Below, piece after piece: positions 12,106-25,309 of a stretch of DNA of 64,000 bases. The stretch is from positions 125,387 through 189,386 of the forward strand of contig JAGGNK010011225.1 of assembly GCA_017590115.1 (NCBI GenBank), given 5' to 3'. The DNA comes from Montifringilla adamsi (lineage: Eukaryota > Chordata > Aves > Passeriformes > Passeridae). A program made the position numbers and the translations under genes. The number at the start of each line of letters is the position of its first letter. The stretch's first letter is position 1. The notes beneath the pieces are model-generated. The model made no database searches, had not been told where the DNA came from, and was given only the letters and a program-made list of their open reading frames with translations.

Positions 12106-15100
12106 TATTAAGAAATATTTTTTGAGAACATTTTTTAAAGAAATCTTCTCTGGTTTGCTTAGTACACTGTATACTGTATTTTACATTTTATCTTTACAAA
12201 AACTGGTAAGGATGCTGCCTCTGTAGGAGATGCTCCCTCTCATGAGTGAGTAGGGAAACTTTTTCTTTGGAATGGGGAGAAAATAAAAACCAGTTTGATC
12301 CAGGCCAAAATGACAAAGTTCTATTTTACTCCTAATGAACTGAACAGTGTTGATTGCAGCTTGGAACAAAAGAAGTGCTCTTTCAAGCAATTTAATTTTG
12401 TTTCTATTCTGAGCATCCCTTGGCAAAAACAAGACAAATGCAGCAAATGCTGGGTTTAGACAGATCTTGCAGGTTGTTGTGGGTTATGATTGCCTCTTCA
12501 CGCATATAACTGAATGTGAAATCACCTCTTGTGCTGCTCAGAGCACTTGGAGAACCCCTCATGAGTTTAACCTCATCTTTCATGGGAGATCATTTGCATC
12601 CTCAGGTCCCTGGAGACTCCCCTAGCAAACACCATGGATCAGACAGTATCCTGGGATGGAGAAATGCCATCTCTCCAGCTAATGGTTTCCAGTGTCTGTA
12701 AAGCAGTTTAATGTTTATTGGAACAAAGTCTGGAACATAAGGGTTTCTCCTCTGAGCTGAGTGCCCTCACCAGATGACAACTGATCTGGCTCATTGAATG
12801 TTTTAGACTTTGTGGAAATTTTATCAATTCTAGCAGGTGGAGAAAATGAAGTAAATTTACCCCTTAGTGCCCAGAGCTGTGCTGGTAATGCTGCTCTCTT
12901 GAAAAGCTCTGGTCCAGGTCCCCTCCTCTACTCTGGCAGACTTGAAGCCAGGTTTGGGGTTATGCAGTTACCGGATTTCACTTTTTTGGATTCATAGGGG
13001 CACTATGGCAGGGACAAAAAGGACTCCCTGATATTTTTAAGGGAGAATAAGGAGATTTAAAATATTGCAGTGCTGGCAAGCATTTGGTCTACATGCAGTC
13101 CACAGGGGCTTCTCCTTCCCTTGGATGCAGAGACACAGTGCAATTCCGTCATGGTGCACCAGTCCTAGACCCTTTCCTTCTGCATTTCTGCTTTGGCTGA
13201 TGCCTGGATAAGTCAATCTCTGCAGTCTCTTTAAGTGATGTGATGAAGAGGATGATAAAGTAAGGTTTGGTGCCAGAAAGAATAAGAGGTAAGTGCTGAT
13301 TTAATGTCCCAGCTCCTCTCATTTTAAGTCACAGGAAGAGAAAGTGGAGAGGAGAGTTGCATCCCAGGGATGAAGAGTCATGGTGCTAGTGCTGGTGCTG
13401 GAGGGGAGTTGCTCACTGGAGTGGGACTGATGGCTAAATGGCTGGCATGAGGGGCTGAATAGATCAGACAGTGGTGTTCAGTACACTCCGAAAAAATTCC
13501 GGGGAGCTGACCTACACTGTCCTGCGCCATTTCTTTAGTTTGTGTCTTAGGAGATCTGGAATGAGAGGGACAAATTATTTATTTGTATTAATAAAAGCTT
13601 ATTATAGCACAGTGGATTTACACAAACTTAGCTTTGCAAACTTAGCTGTGTTCCTTACCCTGTAAGTCTTTCACAGAAAATCCATTGAATAAACTCAATT
13701 TATTATTTGGAGTGGAACAGCAGTGAGATGGGAACCATCTAACCCTGTCCTTAAAAGTGATTTTACAGCTACATGAGGTGAATTTGAAGCATTATGCTTA
13801 TTTGCTTGCATGCCTGAAAACTAAGTTTTTGTGTTTGCTTTCTTACCTTTGTCATGACTTTTTTTGTGCGAGAAACTGTGCTGCTGTCAGGAACTGACCC
13901 CTGCTCTGTCTGACCAGTAGGTCAAGTAATTAATTTTTTTCCTACACATAAAAAAATCCCTTTTCTTGTCTGCATGCCTCTTGTTTGTACCTCATCTGAG
14001 AGAAACATTGGCTGCTTGCTCAGTTTCCTGCTTGAACTCAGACCTTCTTCTTATTCTGACTTCTTAGATTATTCCTTCTTAGATTAAGAGGAACACCTCC
14101 AACACCTCTGTGGGCCCAGTCCTTGGATGTTGCCTGCCTGTGGACTTGAAGGTGGTGCAGCAAAGATCAGGGATGTGAGGTGGGCCTCACCTTTTCCCTA
14201 AGGCAATCCTGGCTGTGCAAAGGCTGCTGGATGGGAAGTTTGGCACATAGGAGCTTTTGCAGTCTCCAGCCCTCCCACCTGCTGTTCTACTGTGTGACCT
14301 TGCCCTCCAGCTATAAGAAAAGGCTGATCATCCTCTCTCCTTCCTGCTTGGCAGCAATGCTGGAGTGGAAATTTTGGCAAAGCACCATGACAAACCTTTG
14401 CTGGGACCAAGCAGGGAGGGGAAGACCTAGCAGGTGTACTCTACAGGATTCAATTTTGCCATCCTCAAGAACACGGAATAACAAAGATCTGGCATTGAAC
14501 TTTAAGCAATGATTTTGTTAGCCTTTGTAAGGCTGTCATCCTATAAGGCCATGTCCTGCTTGGATGGTGCCAAGAAAGGGTCTCCCTGCACTGCTCAGAG
14601 GCCATGGTTGAATACTGAGCTCCTCAGCAGTATTAAACTAGCAATATCCCCAAATGTGACCACAGGGAAGTCATGCGTAACAAACCTGGACTTGGCTTCC
14701 CTGCTTACAGATGCCTTTCCTCTGCCTTAAATAGAGAGAAAGGGATTTGTGTCCACTTAAGGGAAAGGCATATTAGCTTGGGCTCACCTTTGTAGCAAGC
14801 TGCCCCCAAATTTGGGTCACATTCAGATACAGCAGTTAACTTTGTATTTGGAGCCCACCTGTAACATTGATGGAAGTGTTTCATTTAAAACAGCATGGAA
14901 CTGGCTAGCAATGCTTGTGAGAAACATCTCATGCTGTTAGCAGGCACTGGTCCTGCTGGGAAGGGATTCATTCTGCTGGCTCTGGGAGGTAGGGAGCTCA
15001 TTTCTTTTCTGGAGGAGGGGAGTAACAGGGGAGGGGAGTTGACAGCCAGAGAGAGACAAAAGTCTTGTATGTGAACTCATAGATCTCCTTGGGTTAGCAG

Positions 15101-15471
15101 TGTGGCTGCAGGGATGGGAGGATTGGGGTACATGCTGGCTGGGGCTGGGCACAAACAGGAATTTAGAGCCACCACCACCCACAGCCAGCATTTGAGCTCT
15201 GTGTCCAGACCTGATGCTCCAAAGACAAGTAGAGCCCAGTGTCTGCCCAGTTAGCAGAAATAGTACTCCATGTGTAGGTGAGCTCTGTGGGACCCCTGGG
15301 CTGGACTTGTACCTGCCCACCTGATGCACTGTGTTGCCAGGCTTGCTGGCTGTGATGCTGGTGTGAGCTGAGACATGGTGCTATGAGCAGCAGCAGCAAA
15401 TGTTCCATTCTTGTCTTCTCCTCCTGGTATGGTGGCACTTGAGTTTGAACCAAAACTTTTGTAAAGATATC
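12106..15471. other. unannotated non-coding stretch
   Basis: No gene or known repeat is recognised. Open frames such as 14180-14512 (+) and 14937-15329 (-) lack any family signature and overlap frames on the opposite strand. Confidence 0.55.
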
Positions 15472-15494
15472 TTTTTTTTTTTTTTTTTTTTTTT
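15472..15494 (-). repeat. poly(T) tract, 23 bases
   Basis: A run of 23 T, which is poly(A) on the minus strand. The sequence on the plus-strand side after it (15495-15620) was checked as a possible minus-strand retroposed body and gives no recognisable element. Confidence 0.9.
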
Positions 15495-18400
15495 AAATTC
15501 TGTCACTCTAAAGGATTTTATATCACTGTGATTTATATAAATTGGGAGGTATATCTTCCTGGTGTTCTTTATTTTCTGTCTTTAGGGCTTTTAGAACTAC
15601 ATTACAGCCAAAAAGAAAGAAAAGGAGAGAAAAACATTAATTTACAGGAAAAGGAGGTCACCAGAAACATGACCCTACATCTATCGGGTGCTTTTTCTGT
15701 GTCCAGGGAATCTCTGCAACAAACAGAATGGCTAAAGCAAATTAAGCAGCCCTTAATTGCTGCTTGTTTGCTTGTAAAACCGGGAGCCAACTCCAGAACT
15801 GTGCAGCAAGAGATCCAAAATGCATTTTCTTGAAGGGGGCTCTCTCCCTGGGTGCGTGCTATTCAGTGAGTTTTGACTCCTGGTTTCAGGGTGCATGAGC
15901 TCCAAAACCTGCAGAGGTCAGTCCAAACACTGTCCCATGTGCAAAGGGGGCTGATGGACCAAACAGTGCCTGAGTGCTGGGGGTGAAATTTACTGGGATG
16001 GTTTGGTCTGGCACATGCCTTGTTCATAAGCTCTTTGAGTTCAAACCCTTGAATGCGTGAGAGCAAAGAGAGACTGTGCTCCCAAAATTACTGAAGGGGC
16101 TCCCCATAGTCAAATGCGGGACTTTCTGTCTCTCCCATTGGCAAAGAGGTTACCCTTGCTATGTGGTCAAAAACTGATCCAGTGGGAAGCATTTACCCCC
16201 CTTTGACTGTTCACTATTTGGTCCCTGGATGATCTGATTGATATACACTGAGCTGTATATTTTATTAGGTGAAAAAGTACCCACTGAGGCATAGTATCAT
16301 TTCCAAGGGTGACCTTGTGACAGCGGGTGGCAGCAGCGCACATAAAAATGATAAAAACCTGGCCAAAATCCCTGTCTGCATAGGTTGAAAAGGTGGCTCA
16401 GAAACTGTTGATAGATGGATTAGATTAACTGATATGCCTTGGCTCAGGGGTTCACTTTTCTTTTTTTTTTAGAAAAAAAAGGCAAATCGGGAGAGAAATG
16501 AATGCAGATGAACACACAGAAAATCAAGGGAAAGGCAAATACAGCAGAGACAGAAGGAAGAGTGTAGAAAGGTTTGGTTTTTTTAAAATAAAGCATTCTT
16601 CATGCTTTTTCATGGCCAGACTGAGGTGGCATGTTGCTTTGTGCTGCAGAGGGAAACTGGAGTGTAGACTGTACTAAATTGCACAAGAGTTTCTTTGTCA
16701 CCATTAAGTTCTCTCTCTCTATTTCACTTGGTTATTTGTGGTGTGTGTTTGTAGCGAGTTTTCAGGCAGTGTAGATAAATTATCACATTGATTTTTCTTT
16801 CTCACCTTTTTTTTTTTGGTGGGGGGTGGCCGGAGGGGGCAATGGGAAAGGTTTCTGTGTATTATATAGAAAGCAGAGTGGCTGTTAACAACCTGCTGGG
16901 TTTAGTATCCACCATGCAGGAGGGGCACTTGAACCAGAACTTGGAAACCAAATATCTTAAACTGCAGGGCAGCTAAGGGTCTGCATCCAAATTTGCCATT
17001 CGGGACCATTTCTACTACCCAATACAGGAATAAAAAATTGAATACCAGCTTCCCAGGACTGTATATATCATAACTCAAGACAGGGAATATCATAACTTGA
17101 TGTATTCAGTGATTGATGTGATCATGGTCAATGTAACAGAACTGATTGTTTTTGCAGCTATCATTGCAGTGGGAGTATAGAAGTAACATTTTTTGTTCAG
17201 CACCGCTTTGGTTTTCATGCCCTGCTCTGCCAAGACAGAGATATTAAAGGTGAAGAGTGGAGAAAAGGGTTTTAAGCAGTAAGGGAAGAGAGAAAAGATT
17301 AATATTTCTGCTCAGAAGCTGGAGATGAAAAGGGAGAGTTGTGCCCATGACAAATATTACCTTGAGTCACTCACCATTGACAAATGGGTTTGTGGACCAG
17401 AAAGTGTCATTTCTCTCTGGGGAAGCGTGGCTTAGATGGGAGACTGGTGGCAAGGAGTTTGTGGATTTGCCTTAGTGAACTTTCAAGATGGTGGGATCTG
17501 CTAGCAGGTCAGGAAACACAGAAACTTAACCTTCCATTCTGCAGACTGTAAGCCATCCCTTGGAGTGCGCAGGAAATAGTGGAAAAGAAGTGATCCTCGC
17601 TGGAAGTGTTTATTTATTGTCAGCATTTGGCAAACTTCCGCATCTAGTATATCTCTCTGAGTTTGTTGCTGGCAATGATGTGACTCCTATGAAATCTTTG
17701 TTGCCTTATCATTCCCTAGTGCACCCTGAAAAACAAAAGTGCTGTCCCTAGCCAAAGTGGTCATCCATAAAGCAGTCTCAGTGCATTGTCAGTTACACTG
17801 GAGCTGTGCCACGTTGGTTCAGTGCGGTTTTGGTGGTTTCAGCTTGCGTTGCACTCCTGCATGTACTTTTTCACTGCTCTGCTCTGGGGTGTTGGATATC
17901 CATATCCATCATCTTTATAACTTGGGTTTTTGATGCCCTTGTTTAGGGTCAATCTTTGTAGTGTCCTCTGCCACCACGAAGCAGGTGTGCTGAGACCACT
18001 CATGGGTAAGCCATCCTTACCTGATTTTGTGGGCAGTGAAATGGTGATGAAAAAGGGGCAGAAGTGTGAAAGATAGAAGGACAACAGCAGCAAGCAGAGG
18101 GCTTGTTCATGCTAACAAGTTCATGCTCTGGCCCTGCCAGCCAGGAGGTTGTTCCAGCATCCTGGGCAAAGTGGCACATGTGGGATCTATAGCTAAGGCC
18201 AGCTCTGTCCCTGAGAGCTCAGCAGTGCTGCTGGCTCCAAGGCTGTTGTGCTGGAGAGTGAATGTGGGATTTCAGGAGGCTGGGAAAGGAAATGTCTGGG
18301 GTGGCATGGCAGCAAGCATGGCTGCCAGGTTAGCTAGAGTAGTGACATGATCCAATGAATATTTGCTTTCAACTATTTATAGGGCCATGTGTTAGATGTT

Positions 18401-19502
18401 CTTTATGGTTATTTTAGTAGAATTAATGCTTAGGGGATATTCTCCATGAAAAATATTTCCCTTGAGTGAGTCAAATCAAATAAATAAATTTGCTGCTTGC
18501 CATAAAATAGCAAAGGTACACTTAATTTTCCTGCTAGGATGACATAATTTCTGTGGAGATGCTAACAAAATATTCCTAGTGCATATAGTGCTTTGAAATG
18601 AGAATAAGTAGAATATAATGTATTTTGAGTGCAATGAAAAAACTATGTGAAGGCTGAGAAGAAACATGTACCTTTTTACTTTGAATTTTATTCCAGTTTT
18701 GGAATTGTCTGGATTATGTACAGCCACCTCAATCAAAACTGTTGCAGCGTAATTAACATTTCTATGTACATATGCCAAGGAGGTGGAGGACAATAAGAAT
18801 TCAGATACTGAAATGAAAGCCATCTCTTAAGAAAACATGGGCTCATTACTTGGTACAATTGGCACTACTGCAGAAAAAAAATGAACCGCTAAATGAATAT
18901 TAATTATGGATAAGGGAAGGTGCTTTGTCGTGCATTGGGGAGTCACAGTGAGAATGAAATTCTGTTTTGGAAGTAGCTAATGAAAATGCTAGAGCGCCAT
19001 TGCTAACAGTAAGCATCTTAAAATTTACATGACCAAATAAGTTTCACACAGAAGTTCAGAAAATATTTACACAAGAAGATCACACATTGCTTGTGAGCAA
19101 ACTGTGAAGAGCACATCAGAGAAGGGTGTGCTCAGACATGAACTTGATTTCATAAGATTGTACCAATTTTTTAAAAAGATACTTTTGAAACCACAGGTGA
19201 ATGAAATTTGATTTGCCTAGCAATAAATATAGTCTAAAAAGAAAAAGAGGAGAAGAGAAACAGGAAGACAACTGATACATTTCAATTTTTTTTTGTGGAA
19301 AACACGTCCTGTGGAACTTAACTTTTTTGAGGTGATTATAATTTCACTGATGATGCCCACATGATATGCTTCTCATCATGTGTTGGACATCAGACTCAGT
19401 GCCACAGAAGATTTTAATTAAAGGTTAGCAGAGGATAAACTAAAAGTAGCACATTTTAAATGGATTAAGCCATCTCACCAATAAATCTCAAGTAGTAAGC
19501 CC
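15495..19502. other. unannotated non-coding stretch
   Basis: No gene is recognised. Around 18840-19110 the DNA is AT-rich with several homeodomain-like TAAT cores (aatattaattatgg near 18896) and little low-complexity sequence, which is compatible with a conserved non-coding element. No conservation data are available here. Confidence 0.5.
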
Positions 19503-19755
19503 CAAGGGTTCCCCAGGGGTCATTTCTTGGCTCAGTTCCTTTTGTATTCCCCTAGTTTTTCATAAGAATATATAAAGTCATTGTTAATAAAGTTTGTGGA
19601 TGACATAAAGGTGAAAAATAAGGACAGTCTAGTTCTATGGACTGAATTGAATTACTTGATAAGGCTAGACTTTGCTGAGCTAAATCCTTTTCAATACCTC
19701 CACATTCAAGGTCATGCATCCAGAACTGGAGAATTTAGATCATGCTTACTGTAGT
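19503..19755 (+). mobile_element. old CR1-like LINE relic (RT catalytic region)
   Basis: Plus-strand DNA matches the CR1 RT block order in a very decayed form. An 'aggggtcatttcttggctc' segment (the 'QGSILGP' position) is followed by 'aaagtttgtggatgacata' near 19589, which reads KFVDDI and corresponds to the catalytic FADD box. Further on is 'ttttcaatacctccacattc', matching the 'FNTDKCKVLH' position. Indels destroy the frame. The copy is far more diverged than those at 36 and 41 kb, so it belongs to an older CR1 layer. The ends are approximate. Confidence 0.6.
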
Positions 19756-22700
19756 AGAGGCCGCTTCCTGATAAATAGCAAGTGTGAAGAAGACACATGG
19801 TAGACAACCCACCAGGCCCTGTTGAGATCATCCTGCTGGAAGCTGCTTTGACTGAGAAAGTTAAGAAATCTATTCCCTATTTATAGTGTCATGTGCAGGA
19901 CCAGCAGGAGAGTTGGTGGAAATCTGGACACAATTCCTGGAAAATTCTGGTGAAGCAGGAGGGATTTATAAAGAAAAGGACAAGGTTTGGGTTAAAACTT
20001 GAATTATACTCAGTTATTGTTCTTCTTTTGTTAGTTCATATTTTTTTCCCTGCTTATTTAATGTACCTGTTGGGCAGAGGAGAGGAGGAAATTAATCTCA
20101 GGTTTAGCACTGTTAGCTTCTTTGTTGTTCAGTAATGGATAAATACTATTCCTATATCTAAGTCTCTGTGACTGTACACACAATTATTCTTTTTATCTCC
20201 ATCCTCTCTCTGTAGCACTTATTTTGTCCCTCTTTTCTAAGACTGGGCCCAGATGTCGCTATCTACTATAGAGTAGCTGAAAGTCCAAACCCTGCCAAAA
20301 ACCAGCAGGAGTTTCGATGCCTGTTATAACCTGCTGAGGAGTTTTGCTTCACAAAGTCTACTGGATCATAAGAACTAGAGACAGGACAGAAAGAGAAAGG
20401 ATGCAGCATCCAGCTGAGTTGCAGAGACCTCCATGGGTGTAGCTACCTTCTGAACGTTGTGACAGTGCAGTGGAAACGACACAATTATTGTCACTTCAGT
20501 GCTTTTGTTATATATGGCCTAAACCCAGAGCAGTCTAGGAATAAGCAAGAAAAATCAGAGCTGCAGCTAGACCTGAGTGACCTTACAACCCACTGGTGAC
20601 TTGTGATGCTGTCTCGATGAGGAGAGGTCTGGTACAGCCCAATGCACCCAGTACAGCACCAGTCTAGCTGGGGATGCTGAGTCCCTGAGGAGTTTGGTCC
20701 GTATGCTCTGCTCACGTGCAGAGCAAAAGAATGGCTGCTGTGGTCATTTAAGGGCATGAGGGAAGCAGCACAAATGGGACAGGGTCTGTATGTCCCTAAG
20801 AATGAAGATGAATAAAAGTGGTTTTCATTGAGGATAACGAAGAATAAAAATAATACAAGGAAAACTAGCAGAGATATAAGCCAGGATAGCACTTCTATTT
20901 TCCCTGTTTCGTGAAGTGAGAATGATAAGACTAAGGAAGTGGAATTCAGTACTGAAAAAATGGAATACTTACTTTCTCTGCTTATAAGTGAACTATAGAG
21001 CAGATTGTCACAGTATGAGTACTGAAAAACTTTATCAAGCCTTTAGTTTGAATTATTATGCTAATTACTGTAATTTGTGCCACATTTTCTTGATTTTCTT
21101 ATGTCTGCCTATGAAGAACACTCACAGCAACCATAATGACCATTGTTAAAAACACTGAGGGGTGGACAGATCTCTTAAGCCTCCTGTTTCAGAGCTTAAA
21201 GTAGTCTTCAGCTACCAGAGATGGTGTGGGACAGAACATGGCTCACAAGAAAACTGTAGTGTGATAAGGTGCAGGCCATGGCTGGAGCCAAGGTGTGGGA
21301 CCATTTAATCTTGGTTCTGGTTTAGTGACTTGAGTTCTTAGTTTTGTACTTGCCTTGCTGATTTCTGATTCCTTGTGTGGTGTAAAGTGGCATAGGGCTG
21401 TTGGTTTCAGCAGTATGTTGCTGCTTGACACCATGCTTTGCCTAGGCATAAATGCATCAATACAGTAATTATCCCTGCTGCAGTGGTCAAACATACAATC
21501 CTTTTTCCTGATGCCCTGAGAGAGTTTGTACTTAGGGGGAATCTCTCATTCTTTTTCCATCTGAGAAGAAAATCTTCCACCTGAGGTCTAGGGAAAAGGT
21601 GTTTCTTTTCAGTTGGATTTATCTTTTTCAACTGAAATTGAATAGGCATCCTGTGAGAAACATGGCAGTGAATTTTGGTCCTGCTGTGCAAGTCTTACTC
21701 TTCAGGTCCCCACTGGCAATTTGCGAGCACTTCTGAATATCTTCTGGCATGTGAGCTCTCTCTTCTCTGGATGATGTTTTTTTTGAATCTTTGTATTGTG
21801 CAAATGCTCTTGCAGGTGGCAGGCATGCTGCAGATAAACCTTTTGATCCTTCAGAAATACCAGCCTCTTGTAGTCATGTTTTCCAGCTTTGTAAATGTTA
21901 CCTCCAACACATACAGAATCTTGTTACTCTCAGATCTTCGCCCTTACTTCTTAATTTCAAACAGCATCATGGTCCCTGTCTCCCAATGTGCCGCATCACA
22001 TTTCCCCAAGAAAAAGAGAGTCTTCTTGAAATGATCACTAGATGGCTACACTACCGCACAGGATTCCACAGCTCTGCTTTTCCAGACCTTCAGACCATTT
22101 CTCTCAGCCCTCTAGTTCACAATATCTTTGGTCTGAATTGCATTTCAGCCACAAAATGCAATTTCCATATCTTCAATTTTCTTCTCAGCAGGTTGCAATA
22201 TAACTCCACACCGTTCAAATTTATTGTACAAAGAAGTCGCTGGGGCTTAAACGGCATCTAACCTCTGAAGCATCTGGTATTGTCCAGGATTGGAAACAGG
22301 ATCCTGGACTGCCTGCCCCTTTAGTTTGATCCAATAGAGCAACTCCTTTCTTTCTGGAGTCCGTGCAGAAAGCCTTCGGAGTCAATTTGGCGCAACCTAG
22401 TGTGTCTATTGACCTGGCTATGGCTGGGCAGCTTCAAAAGCCCCGAGATTTGGGATGAGCATCAGTCCATGACTCAAATGTTAAGCAGTCACCACTACAG
22501 TTTCAGAGGATTGAAGGGAATTTCAGAAGGAGGGAAAAAAATTGTGCTTAGTTTTCTGTTGTAAGCAAGAGCAGACTTTAGGAACAAGAAATAGCAAATA
22601 CTAGAGAAGTGTTTGCTTTCCTCACTGCCTTTTTTCTGTCTTTCATTTAAATCAAAGACTAATGCAAATGCTAAATTTTCCAACAGAAATAATTTCTTGC

Positions 22701-22960
22701 AATAGTTGCCAGGAGGGACCTAAAAAAGGCACAGTAGTATTAATTTTTGTCATACATATTTGTGTTCAGATTCATGCAGAATAGAAACGCATTCCTCCTC
22801 CGCTAAAAGTCCCTGTTTGTGCCTTTACACAAATCCTCCCACGTTCTTGTGAGTGGTTACACTAATGCCATTTATGTAATATCACTGGCTGTTTACAGCT
22901 GCGTAGTCTGAACGTGAGTCTGGATATAAATAATGCGATCATCGTCTCCTGCAAGCTAGA
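19756..22960. other. unannotated non-coding stretch
   Basis: No gene or repeat is recognised. Two overlapping plus-strand frames at 21675-22034 (119 residues) and 21791-22261 (156 residues) have no recognisable domain, and the region has no splice-bounded or initiator context that I would trust. Confidence 0.5.
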
Positions 22961-23020
22961 GAAATGTTATCTGTGTTTTACAGATGGGGGAATTGAGGTA
23001 AATGGGGGTAAGTGAAATGG
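22961..23020 (-). repeat. MIR/CORE-SINE-like relic
   Basis: The segment around 'gttttacagatgggggaatt' followed by 'gaggtaa' and 'gtaagtgaaatgg' has the order seen in reverse-complement MIR-type SINEs (pyrimidine-rich stretch, 'tacagatgggg', 'aactgaggca', 'aagtgactt'). Only about 60 bases are recognisable. Known MIR-like CORE-SINEs occur as ancient fossils across amniotes. The match is by memory of the consensus and is short, so chance resemblance remains possible. Confidence 0.4.
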
Positions 23021-24522
23021 AGTGAATAGCTGCTCTCGCCTGCAAGCTGTGGCACCCTGCTATGTTCATGAGGGATGCAGGATGCCGACAGACGGACAGC
23101 CAGCCCTGGGATGCCAGCAGGTGCTCGATGGTGCCAACAGCTGTGCTGTCACAGGGGCAGGAAAACAGGGCAGGGGAGCGTTTTGCAGAGAGAAGTCTGG
23201 TGAAAAGGTTTGTTTTGAGGGAACCAAAACAGCTGGCTGAGGAATAAGGTGTGTGGTGTGTGGCACCACCCCAAGGAGCCAGAAGGGTCTAGAAGGGACT
23301 AGAATTTTTCAAGTTAATTTTGTGACGGCTGCTCTGGAAATGGGACTTGAAAACCAGGGCTTTATCTTAGCATATTTTCAATGGGAGTCCACGAAGGAGG
23401 AGAAGCATCAGAAGAGAATTAGCAGAGCTTGAGTTGGGTCTCCCCTGCTGCATGGCTGTTTGGAGCCTGGGGAGAGTGGCCTGTCCTCCCTGCCAGGCTG
23501 CTCTGGCTGGGTACCATGGAAGTGATTGCTGCTCACCAGTAGCACTGGAGGCACCCAGTAGTTTAAAAGGAACAAAGTAAACCTGGATGATTTGCCTGTG
23601 AGTTCCCCACAGAAAAAAAGCTCCCCATTTGGCAAACATTCAGCCTGTTGTAAAAGGTAAATTGAAAATGCAAAACACCTTCATAAGTGCAGATGAGCTC
23701 TAATCTGTTTATTCAAAAAAGAGCATCTCAGCTGTTTTTTCTGAGTAGGCTGGAGAGAGGAATGATGTTCCTCTGGCTCTAGAAGGTGCCTCAACCATTT
23801 CAGAGGTGAGACAATTTAGAAGATGAACTTCAAGTTGGCATGGGCTGATTTGCTCCCAAATTTTCCGAGAAATACTAAAAAAACGTTATGGCTGGTGTAA
23901 CGATCAGATATACAATGTGTGCATGAGAGTTCCTGGGAAACATTTTGAGTTTGGAGGCAAAAGCCAGCATTAATTTCAGATAGTAATCTATAGTGACAAC
24001 AGTCTGTTTTCAGGGAGCTGCTTTGCAGTCTGTGCTATTACAGTTCAGAAGCAAAGGAAGGTATTGATGGGAACCAATATCTGCAATACAGCCATCTCAG
24101 CAAAATTCCAGATATGGTGATCAACATTGCACCAATCATTTTATTTTGTCAGCACAAAGCTATGACTCAAGAGTGGCTAATGAGACACCAGTTAATAACA
24201 GGACTGTGGCAGAACTGTATGGACTGCTTTAGACAGCAGCATGTAATTTTGGAAATGGAGCTGGCACTTGTTTGAAGGGAAAAGGTTTAAAGGCAAAGTG
24301 GTTCCTTCTGAATCCTCTACTTAGCTGTTGTAAAAATACTGATGTGTTGGCAGCAAGGATGGCTGCTTGGCTTTTGCTTTTCCTATAATGATCTTCTCTG
24401 ACCCCAGATCAGCTGTCAGGATGCCCACTGAATAGGTTACATTAAAAACCTACTCACCATTTTGCAAGTAAGAAGAATCCCCAGTGACTTGATGGGCACT
24501 GTGTGGTTCTTCTAAGAGACTG
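23021..24522. other. unannotated non-coding stretch
   Basis: No recognisable gene or repeat. The overlapping short frames at 23022-23269 and 23367-23639 on both strands look like chance frames in a locally GC-richer patch. Confidence 0.55.
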
Positions 24523-25309
24523 ATGGCTACAAAGGCTCCCCCTTCTTGCCTCAAGGAGGTTGCAAACACAAGAAAAGTTCTAACATTGCTAAGGCAGCTT
24601 ATGCAGCACTGTTCTCTGCTCCACAGATTTCTTAGGGATTTCTTTTCCACAAGAACACAAATAGTTTTGACTTTCCTTTATGCAAGAGCAGAGGAGAAAA
24701 TGCTCTGGGCTAGGAGCGTGGCCCAAGGCTCTAATAACCCCTCGTTGCCTCTGGTGCTGCTCTACATTGAGATTTTCCCAGCAACTCTGCCCTTTCACAA
24801 TTCACAGGATACGCCCCAGCTCACAAACCATTTTGTGGAGAGGTTAAAGCCAGCTCTGGACCACAAAAGTTGTGAGCAATCATCTATGCAGGAATGTGCT
24901 TGTCCCCGAGGCCCTAAAACTGACCTTCTCTCCTGGAGCAAACAGCTCCAAGGAGGAGGATGTGTACCCGTGCCCCTGCAGTGGAACAAAACCTATCCCA
25001 GCACAGGGGCTGGGTGGTACTCCAAATATCTCAGGGAACAAAAATTTAGTTTTTAGTCTCTATTCCACCCCAGAGCCGCCTGTGGATTTCTTACAGCAGC
25101 AACTTGGCCTCAAAAACTGCCAATGTGTAACACAGCATTTCATGTACTGCTCACTAGACAATTACTGTGGGAAGGCTGCTTTGTATAAGCAGAGCTGCTT
25201 ATACAAATGTTACCACAGTGGTCAGCTCTCTAGCCAGAAACAGCTCCTTCCTTGTCCTGAGTTAGACTTTTCCATCCAAATCTCAGGCCCTTGTTTCACT
25301 GGGGTTTGA
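24523..25309 (+). other. two overlapping long open frames, function unknown
   Basis: Frame one is open at 24523-25056 (177 residues, the longest frame in the window). A second plus-strand frame is open at 24872-25309 (145 residues), so almost 790 bases are open across a frame change. The second product is cysteine-rich towards its end (QCVTQHFMYCSLDNYCGK). I recognise no domain, signal peptide or transmembrane pattern in either. Chance, a decayed retroposed gene with one frameshift, or a long terminal exon of a non-coding RNA are all possible. No poly(A) tail or 5' capping context was seen. Confidence 0.15.
25180..25207. repeat. near-perfect 28-bp palindrome
   Basis: The left arm tttgtataagcag (25180-25192) and right arm ctgcttatacaaa (25195-25207) are exact reverse complements separated by only AG. 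It sits inside the overlapping open frames at 24523-25309. A perfect 13-bp inverted repeat with a 2-base centre is unusual by chance; it could be a hairpin, a dimeric protein-binding site, or a mutation-generated quasi-palindrome. Confidence 0.9.

Noticed and set aside
21675..22261. Two overlapping plus-strand frames of 119 and 156 residues
   Set aside because: No domain, no splice or initiator context, and composition typical of chance frames in AT-balanced DNA.
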